A stretch of 64,000 bases of DNA from Sphingomonas sp. CCH10-B3 (GTDB taxonomy: Bacteria > Pseudomonadota > Alphaproteobacteria > Sphingomonadales > Sphingomonadaceae). This document shows, piece after piece, positions 1 to 11,760 of the stretch; position 1 is the first letter of the stretch, and every line of letters starts with the position of its first letter. The position numbers and the translations under genes are program-made. Location of the stretch: the NCBI RefSeq assembly GCF_001556185.1, contig NZ_LSIJ01000010.1, forward strand, positions 11,518 through 75,517. The letters are read 5' to 3'. Under the pieces are notes generated by a model. It saw only the letters and a list, made by a program, of their open reading frames with translations. It was not told where the DNA came from and made no database searches.

Positions 1-1
1 C

Positions 2-400
2 AAGAGCCTGCACGGGCAGCTCGTCGTCACCGATGCCTATTATCGTGGTACCCGCGTCCGGGTCGTGCTCGACACCGGATCAGTGGTCAGCATGGGCAAT
101 CTCGCCCTGCGCGCTAAAGTGGCGCGCAAACAATCAGGCTTCACCCCCGTCGCGGTGACGAGCGTCACCGGCGATACCATGACCGCCGACTATACCCAGA
201 TCGGCGAAGTCAGTCTGGGCAGCGTCATTTTCCAGAACCTGCCGGTCGCCTTCGCCGATGCCGCGCCGTTCCGCCAATTGGGACTGAGCGACAAGCCGGC
301 GATCCTGCTCGGCATGGATGCGCTAAAGCAATTCCGCCGGGTCGATATCGACTTCGCCAATCGTCAAGTCCGCCTCGCCCTGCCGCGGACGCGGCGCTAA
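2..400 (+). CDS. Retropepsin-like aspartic protease, C-terminal part
   Basis: The reading frame is already open at the window edge, so this is the 3' part of a longer gene. The visible 132 residues contain the aspartic protease signature LDTGS near residue 21 and, towards the end, a hydrophobic LLGMDAL segment followed by FRRVDIDF, which is the usual arrangement of clan AA retropepsin-like domains in alphaproteobacteria (TIGR02281-type). Such proteins are typically secreted or membrane-anchored and act as single-domain dimers, or carry two domains. Substrate is unknown. The last codons overlap the first of three GC-rich palindromes that continue downstream. Confidence 0.75.
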   Translation, partial: KSLHGQLVVTDAYYRGTRVRVVLDTGSVVSMGNLALRAKVARKQSGFTPVAVTSVTGDTMTADYTQIGEVSLGSVIFQNLPVAFADAAPFRQLGLSDKPAILLGMDALKQFRRVDIDFANRQVRLALPRTRR

Positions 401-447
401 GAAACGTGCCGCGGACGCGGCGCTGAGAAACTTGCCGCGTCCGCGGC
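382..447. repeat. Three 14-bp GC palindromes at exact 26-bp spacing
   Basis: The 14-mer GCCGCGGACGCGGC occurs at 382-395 and 408-421. Its reverse complement GCCGCGTCCGCGGC occurs at 434-447. Each unit is itself a 6-bp inverted repeat around a 2-base centre. The start-to-start spacing is 26 bp both times, and the intervening text (ctaagaaacgt, ctgagaaact) is also similar. The first copy lies inside the end of the protease gene. Copies two and three can pair as a 14-bp stem, so termination is possible, but no T-run follows. Confidence 0.6.
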
Positions 448-528
448 GTTGAGCTGCCTGCCGCGCACTGACTTGCCAACCGCGCCGTGAAGCGCTGTAG
501 TCACGCAAAAGGCGGACAGGGGATTTCG

Positions 529-1929
529 ATGATGCGCTACTTGGGGCTTTCGATGGCGGCAGCGGCCGCATTGCTTCCGGTAACGGCCCAGGCCCAGTCA
601 CGTCCCGACCAACAGGCCTTTTTTGGGCTGTACAAGGAATTGGTCGAAACCAACACGACGCTGTTGGTGGGAAGCTGTACCAAGGCGGCCGAACAGATTG
701 CGGTGCGCCTGAAGGCTGCGGGCTATGCCGCCAAGGATGTGACGTTGTTCGCGCCGCCCGGCCACCCGAAGGAAGGCGGCTTGGTCGCCATCCTGCCCGG
801 CAGCGATGCGAGCATGAAGCCGATGCTGCTGCTCGCGCATCTCGACGTGGTCGAGGCCAAGCGCGAGGATTGGGCACGCGACCCGTTCAAGCTCGTTGAA
901 GAGAATGGCTATTATTACGCGCGCGGGACGGTCGACGACAAGGCGCAGGCGGCGATCTGGACCGACTCGATGATCCGTTTCAAGCAACAGGGCTATCGCC
1001 CCAAGCGGACGATCAAGCTTGCGCTTACCTGCGGCGAAGAAACCAACGAAGCGACCAACGGCGCCGAATATCTGACGCGCGAACGCCGCGCGCTCGTCGA
1101 TGCCGAATTCGTGCTGAACGAAGGCGGCGGTGGCCGCTACACGCCCGATGGCAAGCGCGAAGTGCTGGCGCTGCAGGTCGGGGAAAAAGCATCGCAGAAC
1201 TTCACCTTCACCGTCACCAATCCCGGCGGGCACAGCTCGCAGCCGGTGCCCGACAATGCGATCTACCAGCTCGCCGATGCGCTGAAGGCCGTCCAGGGCT
1301 ATGAATTCCCGATCAAATTCACCGAGACGACGCGGCAGTTCTTCACGGCGATGGCATTCGCCAAGGGTGGGGCGCTCGGTGCCGCAATCAACAAGTTGCT
1401 CGCCGATCCTACCGACAAAGCGGCCGACGCCATCGTCAGCCAGGACAAGGCGCTCCATTCGACGCTGCGTACCACTTGCGTGGCGACAATGGCGAATGCG
1501 GGCCATGCCGGCAACGCGCTCCCGCAGCGTGCGCAGGCAACCGTCAATTGCCGCATCTTCCCCGGTGAGACGGTCGAAGGCACGCTCGCCAAGCTGAGCG
1601 AATTGGCCGGGCCGAAAGTGAAGGTGTCGGCCAACCAGCCGATCCGTCCGCTCGCCATTCCGCCGACGCTCGACCCCAAGATCGTCGGTCCCGTCAAGGC
1701 GCTGGCGGCCAAGCATTTCCCCGGCGTGCCGCTGGTGCCGATCATGTCGACGGGCGCGACCGACGGCATTTTCTTCGAAGCGCTTGGCATTCCGGTCTAT
1801 GGCGTGCCGGGTACCTTCGTCGATCCGGACGGCAATGGCACGCACGGCCTGAACGAGCGGATCAAGGTCGAATCGCTCTATGCCAGCCGCGACTATCTGT
1901 TCGATCTGGTGAAGGCTTACGCTGGGTAA
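529..1929 (+). CDS. Secreted M20/M25/M40 family metallopeptidase
   Basis: A 466-residue zinc-dependent exopeptidase/deacylase of the M20 family. The start at 529 (ATG ATG) follows AGGGGA at about the right distance and gives a clean signal peptide ending in TAQAQS, so the enzyme is probably periplasmic. Visible metal and catalytic elements are the AHLDVV motif (His104, Asp106), GTVDDK (Asp136), the CGEE motif (Glu170/Glu171), and a C-terminal GATDG and HG.NE segment. Length fits dimeric M20 carboxypeptidases with a lid domain. The substrate (peptides or acylated amino acids) cannot be told from sequence. It converges on the small gene at 1942-2286. Confidence 0.9.
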   Translation: MMRYLGLSMAAAAALLPVTAQAQSRPDQQAFFGLYKELVETNTTLLVGSCTKAAEQIAVRLKAAGYAAKDVTLFAPPGHPKEGGLVAILPGSDASMKPMLLLAHLDVVEAKREDWARDPFKLVEENGYYYARGTVDDKAQAAIWTDSMIRFKQQGYRPKRTIKLALTCGEETNEATNGAEYLTRERRALVDAEFVLNEGGGGRYTPDGKREVLALQVGEKASQNFTFTVTNPGGHSSQPVPDNAIYQLADALKAVQGYEFPIKFTETTRQFFTAMAFAKGGALGAAINKLLADPTDKAADAIVSQDKALHSTLRTTCVATMANAGHAGNALPQRAQATVNCRIFPGETVEGTLAKLSELAGPKVKVSANQPIRPLAIPPTLDPKIVGPVKALAAKHFPGVPLVPIMSTGATDGIFFEALGIPVYGVPGTFVDPDGNGTHGLNERIKVESLYASRDYLFDLVKAYAG

Positions 1930-1941
1930 GGATCAGGCGCG

Positions 1942-2286
1942 CTATTTCGCGTCTTTTGCCATCGCCGAAAGCGCCGCGCCGGCAGTCTTCATGGCCGTGC
2001 CGGCACGCTCGAGTTCGGCCGCGCAGCCCGGCACTGCCCTGCGCAGATCGTCTTCGGTTGCGGTGACCAGATTGTCCTTCAGCGTTGCCGTCAGGTCGAT
2101 CGCCGGGTTGCGGCCATAAAGCTTGCCCGCGAAATAGGTCGCCAGCGGCACAAGATCCTTGGACTTTTCATTGTCGACGCCGATCAGATAGGAAATCGCT
2201 GCGAGGCAGCGCGCGTCATGCGCCTCGGGTGCGGCGATCCCATCCGCATTGGTCGGCATGGCGGCGATCGCAAGCGCGAACAACAT
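1942..2286 (-). CDS. Small secreted protein of unknown function
   Basis: A 114-residue protein with a short hydrophobic N-terminus (MLFALAIAAM) that probably serves as a signal peptide. The mature part contains two cysteines (C27 and C88) that could form a disulfide, and an Ala-rich helical C-terminus. The start was chosen because CAGGGGA lies just upstream; the frame extends further but without a better ribosome site. It lies 77 bp downstream of kup on the same strand and converges on the M20 peptidase gene. I do not recognise a family. Confidence 0.6.
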   Translation of the reverse strand: MLFALAIAAMPTNADGIAAPEAHDARCLAAISYLIGVDNEKSKDLVPLATYFAGKLYGRNPAIDLTATLKDNLVTATEDDLRRAVPGCAAELERAGTAMKTAGAALSAMAKDAK

Positions 2287-2363
2287 CAATCCAATTTCCC
2301 CTGATTGATGCGCCCAGTCTTGGAGGATGCTCAAGGGCGCGTCCAGCGCAATCGAGCGTTGCG

Positions 2364-4325
2364 CTAGACCGTCACCTGCTCGCCGAGTTCGAGCACCTTG
2401 CCCGGCGGAATGCGCAGGAAATCGGTCGGGTCGCTTGCATTGCGCTGCAGGAACATGAAAATCCGGTCCTGCCACAGCGGCATGCCTTCGTCGGCCGACG
2501 CCTTCAGCGTGTTGCGGCCGATGAAATAGCTCGTCTTCATCGGGTCGATCGCCGGCAATGCCGCGTTCGTGCCGCACGCCAGATCGGCGGGGACATCGGG
2601 CGTTTCCATGAAGCCGTATTTCAGCACGATCGCGGTGAAATTGTCGTCGATCCGCTGGACGTGGATGCGTTCTTCGGGCGCGACGACCGGCCGGTCGGCG
2701 GTGCGCACCGTGACGATCAGGTTGCGCGCGTGCAGCACCTTGTTGTGCTTGAGGTTATGGAGCAGCGCGCCGGGCGTGTTCTGCGGATTGGCGGTCAGGA
2801 ACACCGCCGTTCCCTCGACTCGCTCGGGCGGGCGCTTGGCGAGCGCGGCGGCAAGATCGGCAAGCGGAATTGCCTGACGCCCTTCGAACGCGCCGACAAT
2901 CTTGCGCCCGCGCATCCAGGTGACGATCAGCAGCCCGATCGTCCCGGCGATTACCAGCGGCACCCAGCCGCCTTCGATCACGCGCAGAATGTTCGCGCCG
3001 AAGAACACGAGGTCGAGCACCAGAAACGGCACGATCAGCATCAGCGCCGCCGGGCGCCCCCAATGCCAGTGATGCCGCACGACGATATAGGCAAGGCAGC
3101 TCGTCACCACCATCGTCCCCGTGACCGCAATGCCATAAGCCGCCGCCATCGCCGACGAGGTCCGGAACTGCGTCACCAGGATGATGATGCCGATCAGCAG
3201 CAGCCAGTTGATCGACGGCAGGTAGATTTGGCCCAGATGCGCCGCCGATGTCTGGCGGATGCGCAGCCGCGGCAGCAGCCCGAGCTGGATCGCCTGCTGC
3301 GTCAGCGAATAGGCGCCGGTGATGACGGCCTGGCTCGCGATGATCGTCGCCAGCGTCGCGAGGATGACCAGCGGGATTCGCACGGGCCCAGGCGCCATCA
3401 GGAAGAACCAGTCCTGATTGACGAAGGGTTTTCCGGCGGCGGCAGCGGCCTTGAGCGCAGACAGCGCGAACGCCCCTTGCCCCAGATAATTGAGCGACAG
3501 CGCAGGGAAGGCGAGCGCGAACCAGCCGAGCTGGATCGGCGCGCGACCGAAATGCCCCATGTCCGCCGTAAGCGCTTCGGCACCCGTCACCGTCAGGAAC
3601 ACCGCGCCCAGCACGAACAGGCCGATCACGCCGTGGGTGAGCAGGAAGCTGATGCCATAGCTCGGGATCAGCACGCGCAGGATCGATGGTTCGTCGACGA
3701 TATGGTAGATGCCGATCCCGCCGAGCGCCAGAAACCACAGCACGCAGATCGGCCCGAACAGCTTCGACACGCTCGCGGTCCCGCGCGACTGGATCAGGAA
3801 CAGCCCGACCAGAATGGCGATCGTCAGCGCGATGATCATGTCTTCGCTGAACAGCGATCCCGCGCCCGGAATCGTCTTCAGCCCCTCGATCGCCGACAAT
3901 ACCGACAGCGCCGGGGTGATGATCGCATCGCCGTAAAACAGCGACGCGCCGGTCGCGCCGAGCGCCAGGGCAACCGTTGCGCGCGCGCCCTTGCCTTGCG
4001 ATTCGCGCAGCGAGCGCCGCGCCAGTGCGGTCAGCGCGAGCACGCCGCCTTCGCCCTGATTGTCGGCGCGCGTCAGGAAGACCACATATTTAAGGCCGAC
4101 GACAAGGATCAGCGCCCAAAGTGCAAGGCTGAGCACGCCGAGGATTTCGGCGGCATCGATACCATCGCCGGCCGACTGCTGGAGCGCTTCGCGAAACGCA
4201 TAGAGCGGGCTGGTGCCGATGTCGCCGAACACCACGCCAATCGCGCCGAGCGTGAGCGGGAGGGTGGCAAGGCTAAGCCGCGACGCGCCCGGCGGCGCAT
4301 GGGGAGCGGACGTGGAACTGCTCAT
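2364..4325 (-). CDS. kup: Kup-type potassium uptake permease
   Basis: Low-affinity proton-coupled K+ importer of the inner membrane. The 653-residue protein begins with the family hallmark GVVFGDIGTSPLYA about 35 residues in, followed by roughly twelve hydrophobic segments and a soluble C-terminal domain (IHVQRIDDNFTAI, then TSYFIGR) typical of KUP/HAK/KT proteins. The start at 4325 is preferred over an upstream one because it places this motif normally. It diverges from pdeM (88 bp between starts). An 11-bp imperfect inverted repeat at 2341-2369 spans the stop codon and may end transcription, although no T-run follows. Confidence 0.95.
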   Translation of the reverse strand: MSSSTSAPHAPPGASRLSLATLPLTLGAIGVVFGDIGTSPLYAFREALQQSAGDGIDAAEILGVLSLALWALILVVGLKYVVFLTRADNQGEGGVLALTALARRSLRESQGKGARATVALALGATGASLFYGDAIITPALSVLSAIEGLKTIPGAGSLFSEDMIIALTIAILVGLFLIQSRGTASVSKLFGPICVLWFLALGGIGIYHIVDEPSILRVLIPSYGISFLLTHGVIGLFVLGAVFLTVTGAEALTADMGHFGRAPIQLGWFALAFPALSLNYLGQGAFALSALKAAAAAGKPFVNQDWFFLMAPGPVRIPLVILATLATIIASQAVITGAYSLTQQAIQLGLLPRLRIRQTSAAHLGQIYLPSINWLLLIGIIILVTQFRTSSAMAAAYGIAVTGTMVVTSCLAYIVVRHHWHWGRPAALMLIVPFLVLDLVFFGANILRVIEGGWVPLVIAGTIGLLIVTWMRGRKIVGAFEGRQAIPLADLAAALAKRPPERVEGTAVFLTANPQNTPGALLHNLKHNKVLHARNLIVTVRTADRPVVAPEERIHVQRIDDNFTAIVLKYGFMETPDVPADLACGTNAALPAIDPMKTSYFIGRNTLKASADEGMPLWQDRIFMFLQRNASDPTDFLRIPPGKVLELGEQVTV

Positions 4326-4413
4326 GGGGTTGCGAGCGCCTTTACGCCGCTCGTTGCGCGGTGCAACAGATTTCGGTGCTTGATGGTCCGGCACCGACCC
4401 GGCATAGCGAGGC

Positions 4414-5088
4414 ATGGTTCGCCTTTCGTTCGCCGGTCATGACTTCGAAGCGCTGCCTCAAGGGGCATTATTCTGGCCGGCGCGGCGCGCCCTACTGGTC
4501 GCCGATCTGCATTTCGAAAAGGCGAGCTGGTTCGCACGTGGCGGGCAGATGCTGCCCCCTTACGACAGCCTTGCCACGCTCAGCGACTTGGCCGGCATCG
4601 TCGCGGCTTTGGCGCCGACCGAAATATGGTGCCTCGGTGACAGTTTCCACGATGGCGAGGGGTGCGAGCGGCTGGGGAGCGAAGCGCAGGCGCGGCTCCG
4701 CGCGCTGACGGCGACCGTGCGCTGGACCTGGATCACCGGCAACCACGACGCAGCCGCGGGTGCGGCGATGGTCGATCATTGCGGCGGTACCGTGGTCGAT
4801 GAAGCGCTGGTCGACGGCCTGCTGCTGCGCCACGAAGCCAATCCCGCCGATCCGCGGCCCGAATTGTCAGGACATTTCCACCCGAAGCTGCGGGTGCGGC
4901 TGCGCGGGCGGTCGGTGTCGCGCCGCTGTTTTGTCGCCAGCGCGACCAAGCTGGTGCTGCCCGCTTTCGGCGCGCTGACCGGCGGGCTCGACGCGGGGCA
5001 CCCCGAAATCGTCCGCGCGGTCGGCCGCGAAGCCGAAGCGCTGGTGCCGGTCGAGGACCGGCTGCTGCGCTTCACCCTCGCGGCCTAG
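4414..5088 (+). CDS. pdeM: PdeM-type metallophosphoesterase
   Basis: A 224-residue calcineurin-like phosphoesterase. The metal-binding blocks are all visible: DLH (31-33), GD (75-76), GNHD (109-112), LLRHE and GHFHPK. The short N-terminal beta segment GHDFEALPQGALFWP and overall length match the ligase-associated DNA-damage endonuclease/phosphodiesterase PdeM family. In many bacteria PdeM is encoded beside an ATP-dependent ligase, a DEXH helicase and an exonuclease; none is present here, so this copy stands alone between kup (divergent) and msrA (convergent). Its role in DNA repair is therefore by family inference only. Confidence 0.85.
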   Translation: MVRLSFAGHDFEALPQGALFWPARRALLVADLHFEKASWFARGGQMLPPYDSLATLSDLAGIVAALAPTEIWCLGDSFHDGEGCERLGSEAQARLRALTATVRWTWITGNHDAAAGAAMVDHCGGTVVDEALVDGLLLRHEANPADPRPELSGHFHPKLRVRLRGRSVSRRCFVASATKLVLPAFGALTGGLDAGHPEIVRAVGREAEALVPVEDRLLRFTLAA

Positions 5089-5101
5089 CCTCGCGCGTCG
5101 A

Positions 5102-5761
5102 TCAGCGCGCGATCGGCGCGAAGGCGGCCTTGAACGCGGCGAGCTTGGGCTTGTCCCAATGGACAATATAGGGGTGGTAGGGATTCCGGGCGAAGAAGTT
5201 CTGGTGATACTCCTCGGCCGCGAAAAACTGGCCCTGCTCGATCCGCGTGACGATCTTTGCCGGGAACACATGCGCCTTGTCGAGCTGGGCGATATAGGCG
5301 GCCGCTGCGGCGCGCTGCTGCGGATTCTGCGGGAAGATCGCCGAGCGGTAGCTCGGGCCGCTGTCGGGACCCTGGCGGTTGAGCTGCGTCGGATCGTGCG
5401 CAACCGAGAAATAGACGCGCAACAACGTCGCATAGCTGACGACGGCCGGATCATAGACGATCTTGACGGCTTCGGCATGGCCGGTCGTTTCCGAGCTGAC
5501 CTGGTCATAGGTCGCGGTCGTCGCCGTGCCGCCGGCATAGCCCGACGTCACCGATTTGACGCCCTTCACATGCTCGAACACTGCTTCCATACCCCAGAAG
5601 CAGCCACCAGCGAACACCGCCGTCTGGACCTTGCCGGTGCGCGGCACGTCGACCTTGGCGGCCGGAATAACAACCGCGCGTTCGGCATTGGCCGATCCGG
5701 CGCTGAGCGCGGCGATGGAAAGTCCGGCAAAGCCGACAAAAGCAATCAAGCTGCGAGTCAT
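5102..5761 (-). CDS. msrA: Peptide methionine sulfoxide reductase A, secreted
   Basis: Reduces methionine-S-sulfoxide in proteins. The active-site motif GGCFWGMEAVFE is intact, with the downstream GYAGG, HAEAVKI and HDPTQLNRQGPD blocks of MsrA. A hydrophobic N-terminus ending SAGSANA suggests export, so it would repair periplasmic proteins rather than cytosolic ones. The C-terminal EEYHQNFFARNP is also standard. AGAGGA sits about 6 bases before the ATG. The gene lies alone, convergent with pdeM. Confidence 0.95.
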   Translation of the reverse strand: MTRSLIAFVGFAGLSIAALSAGSANAERAVVIPAAKVDVPRTGKVQTAVFAGGCFWGMEAVFEHVKGVKSVTSGYAGGTATTATYDQVSSETTGHAEAVKIVYDPAVVSYATLLRVYFSVAHDPTQLNRQGPDSGPSYRSAIFPQNPQQRAAAAAYIAQLDKAHVFPAKIVTRIEQGQFFAAEEYHQNFFARNPYHPYIVHWDKPKLAAFKAAFAPIAR

Positions 5762-5823
5762 ACAAATCCTCTTGGTTCACCCAAGCGATGTTTCGGCTGA
5801 CTCCCGCCGATGGTTACAAGTAA

Positions 5824-5967
5824 TCAGCGAACCAGCGTGACGGCGGCGGGCATCAACGCAAGCAGCGGCGATGCGGTTGCGGGCGACAGTGCGACCACGC
5901 CAACCGTGCCGAGCGCGAAACCGCTGGTGATCTGCCACAACAGCGGCGATTTGAAAAACTTCAGCAT
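5824..5967 (-). CDS. 47-aa putative membrane microprotein
   Basis: The frame encodes a short basic N-terminus (MLKFFKSPLLW) followed by two hydrophobic stretches (ITSGFALGTVGVVAL and ASPLLALMPAAVTLV). That composition is that of a small inner-membrane protein. The ribosome site is weak (GGGA a little far, or TTGGGAC very close). It lies 62 bp upstream of msrA on the same strand. Coding status is inferred from composition only; no family is recognised. Confidence 0.45.
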   Translation of the reverse strand: MLKFFKSPLLWQITSGFALGTVGVVALSPATASPLLALMPAAVTLVR

Positions 5968-5988
5968 GTCCCAACAATCCCAGTGACC

Positions 5989-6019
5989 GACGCAGGGTCG
6001 TCATGGCGACCCCCGCGTC
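5989..6019. terminator. Strong GC hairpin between aminotransferase and microprotein
   Basis: GACGC-A-GGGTCG (5989-6000) can pair with CGACCC-CC-GCGTC (6007-6019) around a 6-base loop, with one small asymmetric bulge. It lies downstream of the minus-strand aminotransferase gene and just upstream of the 47-aa ORF. It lacks a T-run, so it could be a terminator, an RNA 3' end or a leader hairpin. Confidence 0.35.
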
Positions 6020-6132
6020 GATGAATTCGTGCTAGCGCGCAAATCGTTACGAACGGTGCCGAAACAAGGCTTCCAATTCGTCAACGCAGCGTTTCTGCAA
6101 AGAGCCGTCGATGAAACGACTGCCATTTGCGA

Positions 6133-9127
<2,995 letters not shown>

Positions 9128-9213
9128 TGGCGGGCAACAGATGCACTTGGCCGCGCCTGCTCGGCAACCCCCGTTGCTTGCGGCGCTTTGCGGCGCGGGG
9201 TATCGCCCGGCGC

Positions 9214-9873
9214 ATGACGAGCTCACCGATCCAGGCCGCGATCATCCCGGTCACGCCGCTCCAGCAGAACTGCACCTTGCTGTGGTGCACGAAGACGATG
9301 CGCGGTGCCTTTGTCGATCCCGGCGGCGACCTGCCCAAGCTGCGCGCGACGATCGCCAAGACCGGCGTTACGATCGAGAAGATCCTGATCACCCACGGCC
9401 ATATCGATCATTGCGGCGAAGCGGGCGTGCTGGCCGAGGAACTCGGCGTGCCGATCGAAGGCCCGCATGAGGCCGACCGCTTCTGGATCGCGCGCTTAGA
9501 CGAGGATGGCCGCAATTACGGGATTCGCGGGGTGCCGTTCGAGCCGACCCGCTGGCTCGACGAAGGCGACAGCGTAACCGTCGGTGAGCTGACGCTCGCG
9601 GTGCGGCATTGCCCCGGCCACACGCCCGGCCATGTCATCTTCCACCATGAAGGCGCCCGGCTCGCGCTGGTCGGCGACGTGCTGTTTCAGGGATCGATCG
9701 GCCGCACCGATTTTCCGCTCGGCAACCACCAGCAGCTGATCGATTCGATCGTCGGCAAGCTCTGGCCGCTTGGCGACGATACCGTCTTCATCCCCGGCCA
9801 CGGCCAGCCGAGCGATTTCGGTACCGAACGCCGCACCAACATGTTCGTCAGCGACCGCGCGCTCGCGGCCTAG
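9214..9873 (+). CDS. Metallo-beta-lactamase-fold hydrolase, glyoxalase II-like
   Basis: A 219-residue MBL-fold enzyme with a complete binuclear zinc site: THGHIDHCGEAG, HCPGHTPGHV, GDVLFQGSIGRTDF and a final IPGHGQ. Length and motif spacing match the YcbL-type (short) glyoxalase II-like hydrolases, which lack the long C-terminal substrate domain. Probable activity is hydrolysis of a thioester or similar small substrate; the physiological substrate is not known. The ATG at 9214 places the first strand (AAIIPVTPLQQNC) correctly. It diverges from pabB with 86 bp between. Confidence 0.85.
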   Translation: MTSSPIQAAIIPVTPLQQNCTLLWCTKTMRGAFVDPGGDLPKLRATIAKTGVTIEKILITHGHIDHCGEAGVLAEELGVPIEGPHEADRFWIARLDEDGRNYGIRGVPFEPTRWLDEGDSVTVGELTLAVRHCPGHTPGHVIFHHEGARLALVGDVLFQGSIGRTDFPLGNHQQLIDSIVGKLWPLGDDTVFIPGHGQPSDFGTERRTNMFVSDRALAA

Positions 9874-9882
9874 CGAAAGGGC

Positions 9883-10332
9883 TCAGCCGCGCGCGGGCGG
9901 CGCCTCGACCGCGACTGGCGCCGGCGCCGTGCGCAGGGGCAGCGACAGCGACAGCGCGTAAAGCGCGAGGCCCAGCGTCACCAGCAGCGCAATGATCGTG
10001 CCGATGAAGCGCCCCTGCGGGAAGCGATTTTCCATCCCCAACGGATGCGCGACTCGCCCGAACAGGAACAGCGTCGCGACGATCGCCAGCCACAGGCTCG
10101 ATCCCTCCGTGAGCTCGATCGCGCCGATCAGGATCAGTACGATCGGCGTATATTCGGCGAAATTGGCGTGCGACCGGCTGCGCGCGAGCAGCAGATCATC
10201 GCCCAGATGGCCGAGCCCGCCACCGGCCGCAGCGCGGGTGCGGCCGCTGCGAAACGCCAGCCAGACGTTGAGCAGGCCGGCAGCGCCGGTGGCGCTCAGG
10301 GTGATCGGCAACAGGGCAATGGCCATCGACAT
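9883..10332 (-). CDS. MAPEG family membrane protein
   Basis: A 149-residue four-helix integral membrane protein. The central ARSRSHANFAEYTPI segment followed by LIGAIEL is the MAPEG signature (membrane-associated eicosanoid/glutathione metabolism superfamily), and GRVAHPLGM is also typical. Bacterial members often have glutathione transferase or peroxidase activity, but the substrate is unknown. A Pro/Ala-rich tail follows the last helix. An alternative start is the ATG at 10326. A second MAPEG gene is present in this window at 58425. It converges on the hydrolase (9 bp apart). Confidence 0.85.
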   Translation of the reverse strand: MSMAIALLPITLSATGAAGLLNVWLAFRSGRTRAAAGGGLGHLGDDLLLARSRSHANFAEYTPIVLILIGAIELTEGSSLWLAIVATLFLFGRVAHPLGMENRFPQGRFIGTIIALLVTLGLALYALSLSLPLRTAPAPVAVEAPPARG

Positions 10333-10526
10333 TCTCGCGCAAGGAAACCCCGTTGCCTCTGCCAGCCATTGCGAGTGCTTGCAACGGCGCGCGAAATCGG
10401 TATAGGCAGCGCCCTTCGCGAAGCGCCCGGCCGCTGGTGGCTATCCGCGGCCGGTCGGTCGTGGTATCCATTGGCGTCCCGGCGCTCGCCGTTTGTTTGC
10501 CATTTTTCGAAAGCTAAGGTGCCGCC

Positions 10527-10706
10527 ATGGCCGTCCCAAAGAGAAAGACTTCGCCCTCGAAGCGCGGCATGCGTCGCAGCCACGATTCGCTGACTGTTGC
10601 ATCGTTTCAGGAATGCCCCAACTGCGGCGAACTGAAGCGCCCGCATGTGCTTTGTGGTGCCTGCGGCCATTATAACGGCCGCGAGATCGTCTCGGTCGAA
10701 GCCTGA
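10527..10706 (+). CDS. rpmF: 50S ribosomal protein L32
   Basis: A 59-residue protein beginning [20 protein letters not shown], with the CPNCGE and [10 protein letters not shown] zinc-knuckle pairs of the zinc-binding form of L32. A ribosome site AAGGTG precedes it. It is followed 28 bp later by plsX, the conserved rpmF-plsX-fabH order that links ribosome and phospholipid synthesis in many proteobacteria. Confidence 0.98.
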   Translation: MAVPKRKTSPSKRGMRRSHDSLTVASFQECPNCGELKRPHVLCGACGHYNGREIVSVEA

Positions 10707-10734
10707 CACCAACCGGCCGGGGGACTGACGTGGC

Positions 10735-11760
10735 ATGAACTCCCGGATCGCGATCGACGCGATGGGCGGCGACGACGGCCTGGCAGTAATGCTGGCCGGC
10801 ACCGCTCAGGCATTCGATCGCTTGCCCGAGTCGAGTTTCCTGCTGGTGGGTGACGAAGCGGCGATTCGCGCAGGCCTCGCGCGCTATCCTGCGCTCGCCG
10901 CGCGGGCCGAGATTGTCCACGCCCCCGATGTCGTCAGCGCGAGCGAAAAGCCGAGCGCGGCGCTGCGCCGCGCCAAGACAACGTCGATCGGCATCGCGAT
11001 CGATCTGGTCAAGCAAGGCAAGGCATCGGCGGCGGTTTCCTCTGGCAATACCGGCGCGCTGATGGCGATGGCCAAGCTTGCGCTGCGCACCTTGCCCGGC
11101 ATCGATCGCCCCGCGCTGGCCGCCACCATGCCCAGCCTCGGCGCGAACGACGTCGTCATGCTCGATCTCGGCGCCAACACCGAATGCGATGCGGCAAACC
11201 TGGTGCAGTTCGCCGTGATGGGCGCGGCCTATGCGCGGACCACTTTCGATCTCGCCTCACCGCGCGTTGCCCTGCTCAACATCGGCACCGAGGATATGAA
11301 GGGTACCGACAACATTCGTGATGCCGCCGCGCAATTGAAGGCCGCGACGCATCTGCCGATGACCTTTGCCGGCTTCGCCGAAGGCAACCGGCTGTCGCGG
11401 GGCGACCTCGACGTTATCGTTTGCGACGGCTTTTCGGGCAATATCGCGCTCAAGACCGCCGAAGGGACGGCGCGCTTCGTGGCCGATCTGCTCAAGCGTG
11501 CTTTCAGCAGCTCGTTCCGCTCGAAGGTCGGCTTCCTGATCTCGCGCCCCGCCACCAAGCTGCTGCGCGATCATCTCGATCCCAACAACCACAATGGCGC
11601 AGTGTTTCTGGGGCTGAACGGCATTGTCGTCAAAAGCCACGGCAGCGCCAACGAGAACGGCGTCGCGCATGCGATCGCGCTCGCAGCCAAGCTGGTGCGC
11701 GACGATCTGACGCGCCGGATCAGCGACGACCTCGGCAATTTCGAAGCGAAGGCGGCATGA
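10735..11760 (+). CDS. plsX: Phosphate acyltransferase PlsX
   Basis: A 341-residue enzyme making acyl-phosphate from acyl-ACP, the donor later used by PlsY (also in this window at 43455). Characteristic blocks are [11 protein letters not shown] at the N-terminus, [26 protein letters not shown], the [15 protein letters not shown] motif, and [12 protein letters not shown]. Peripheral inner-membrane location is expected. The stop codon overlaps the fabH start (ATGA), so the two are translationally coupled. Confidence 0.98.
   Translation: MNSRIAIDAMGGDDGLAVMLAGTAQAFDRLPESSFLLVGDEAAIRAGLARYPALAARAEIVHAPDVVSASEKPSAALRRAKTTSIGIAIDLVKQGKASAAVSSGNTGALMAMAKLALRTLPGIDRPALAATMPSLGANDVVMLDLGANTECDAANLVQFAVMGAAYARTTFDLASPRVALLNIGTEDMKGTDNIRDAAAQLKAATHLPMTFAGFAEGNRLSRGDLDVIVCDGFSGNIALKTAEGTARFVADLLKRAFSSSFRSKVGFLISRPATKLLRDHLDPNNHNGAVFLGLNGIVVKSHGSANENGVAHAIALAAKLVRDDLTRRISDDLGNFEAKAA

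Noticed and set aside
382..447. CRISPR-like array
   Set aside because: Three units at 26-bp spacing, but spacers are about 12 bp and similar to each other, and no cas genes are present. It is a palindrome cluster.
2085..4442. Very long open frame antisense to kup
   Set aside because: It runs opposite a well-supported permease and is extremely rich in Arg, Gln, Asp and His, the usual translation of the antisense frame of a GC-rich gene. Similar antisense frames opposite the M20 peptidase, pabB, prfC, topA, pheT and the binding-protein fusion were rejected for the same reason.
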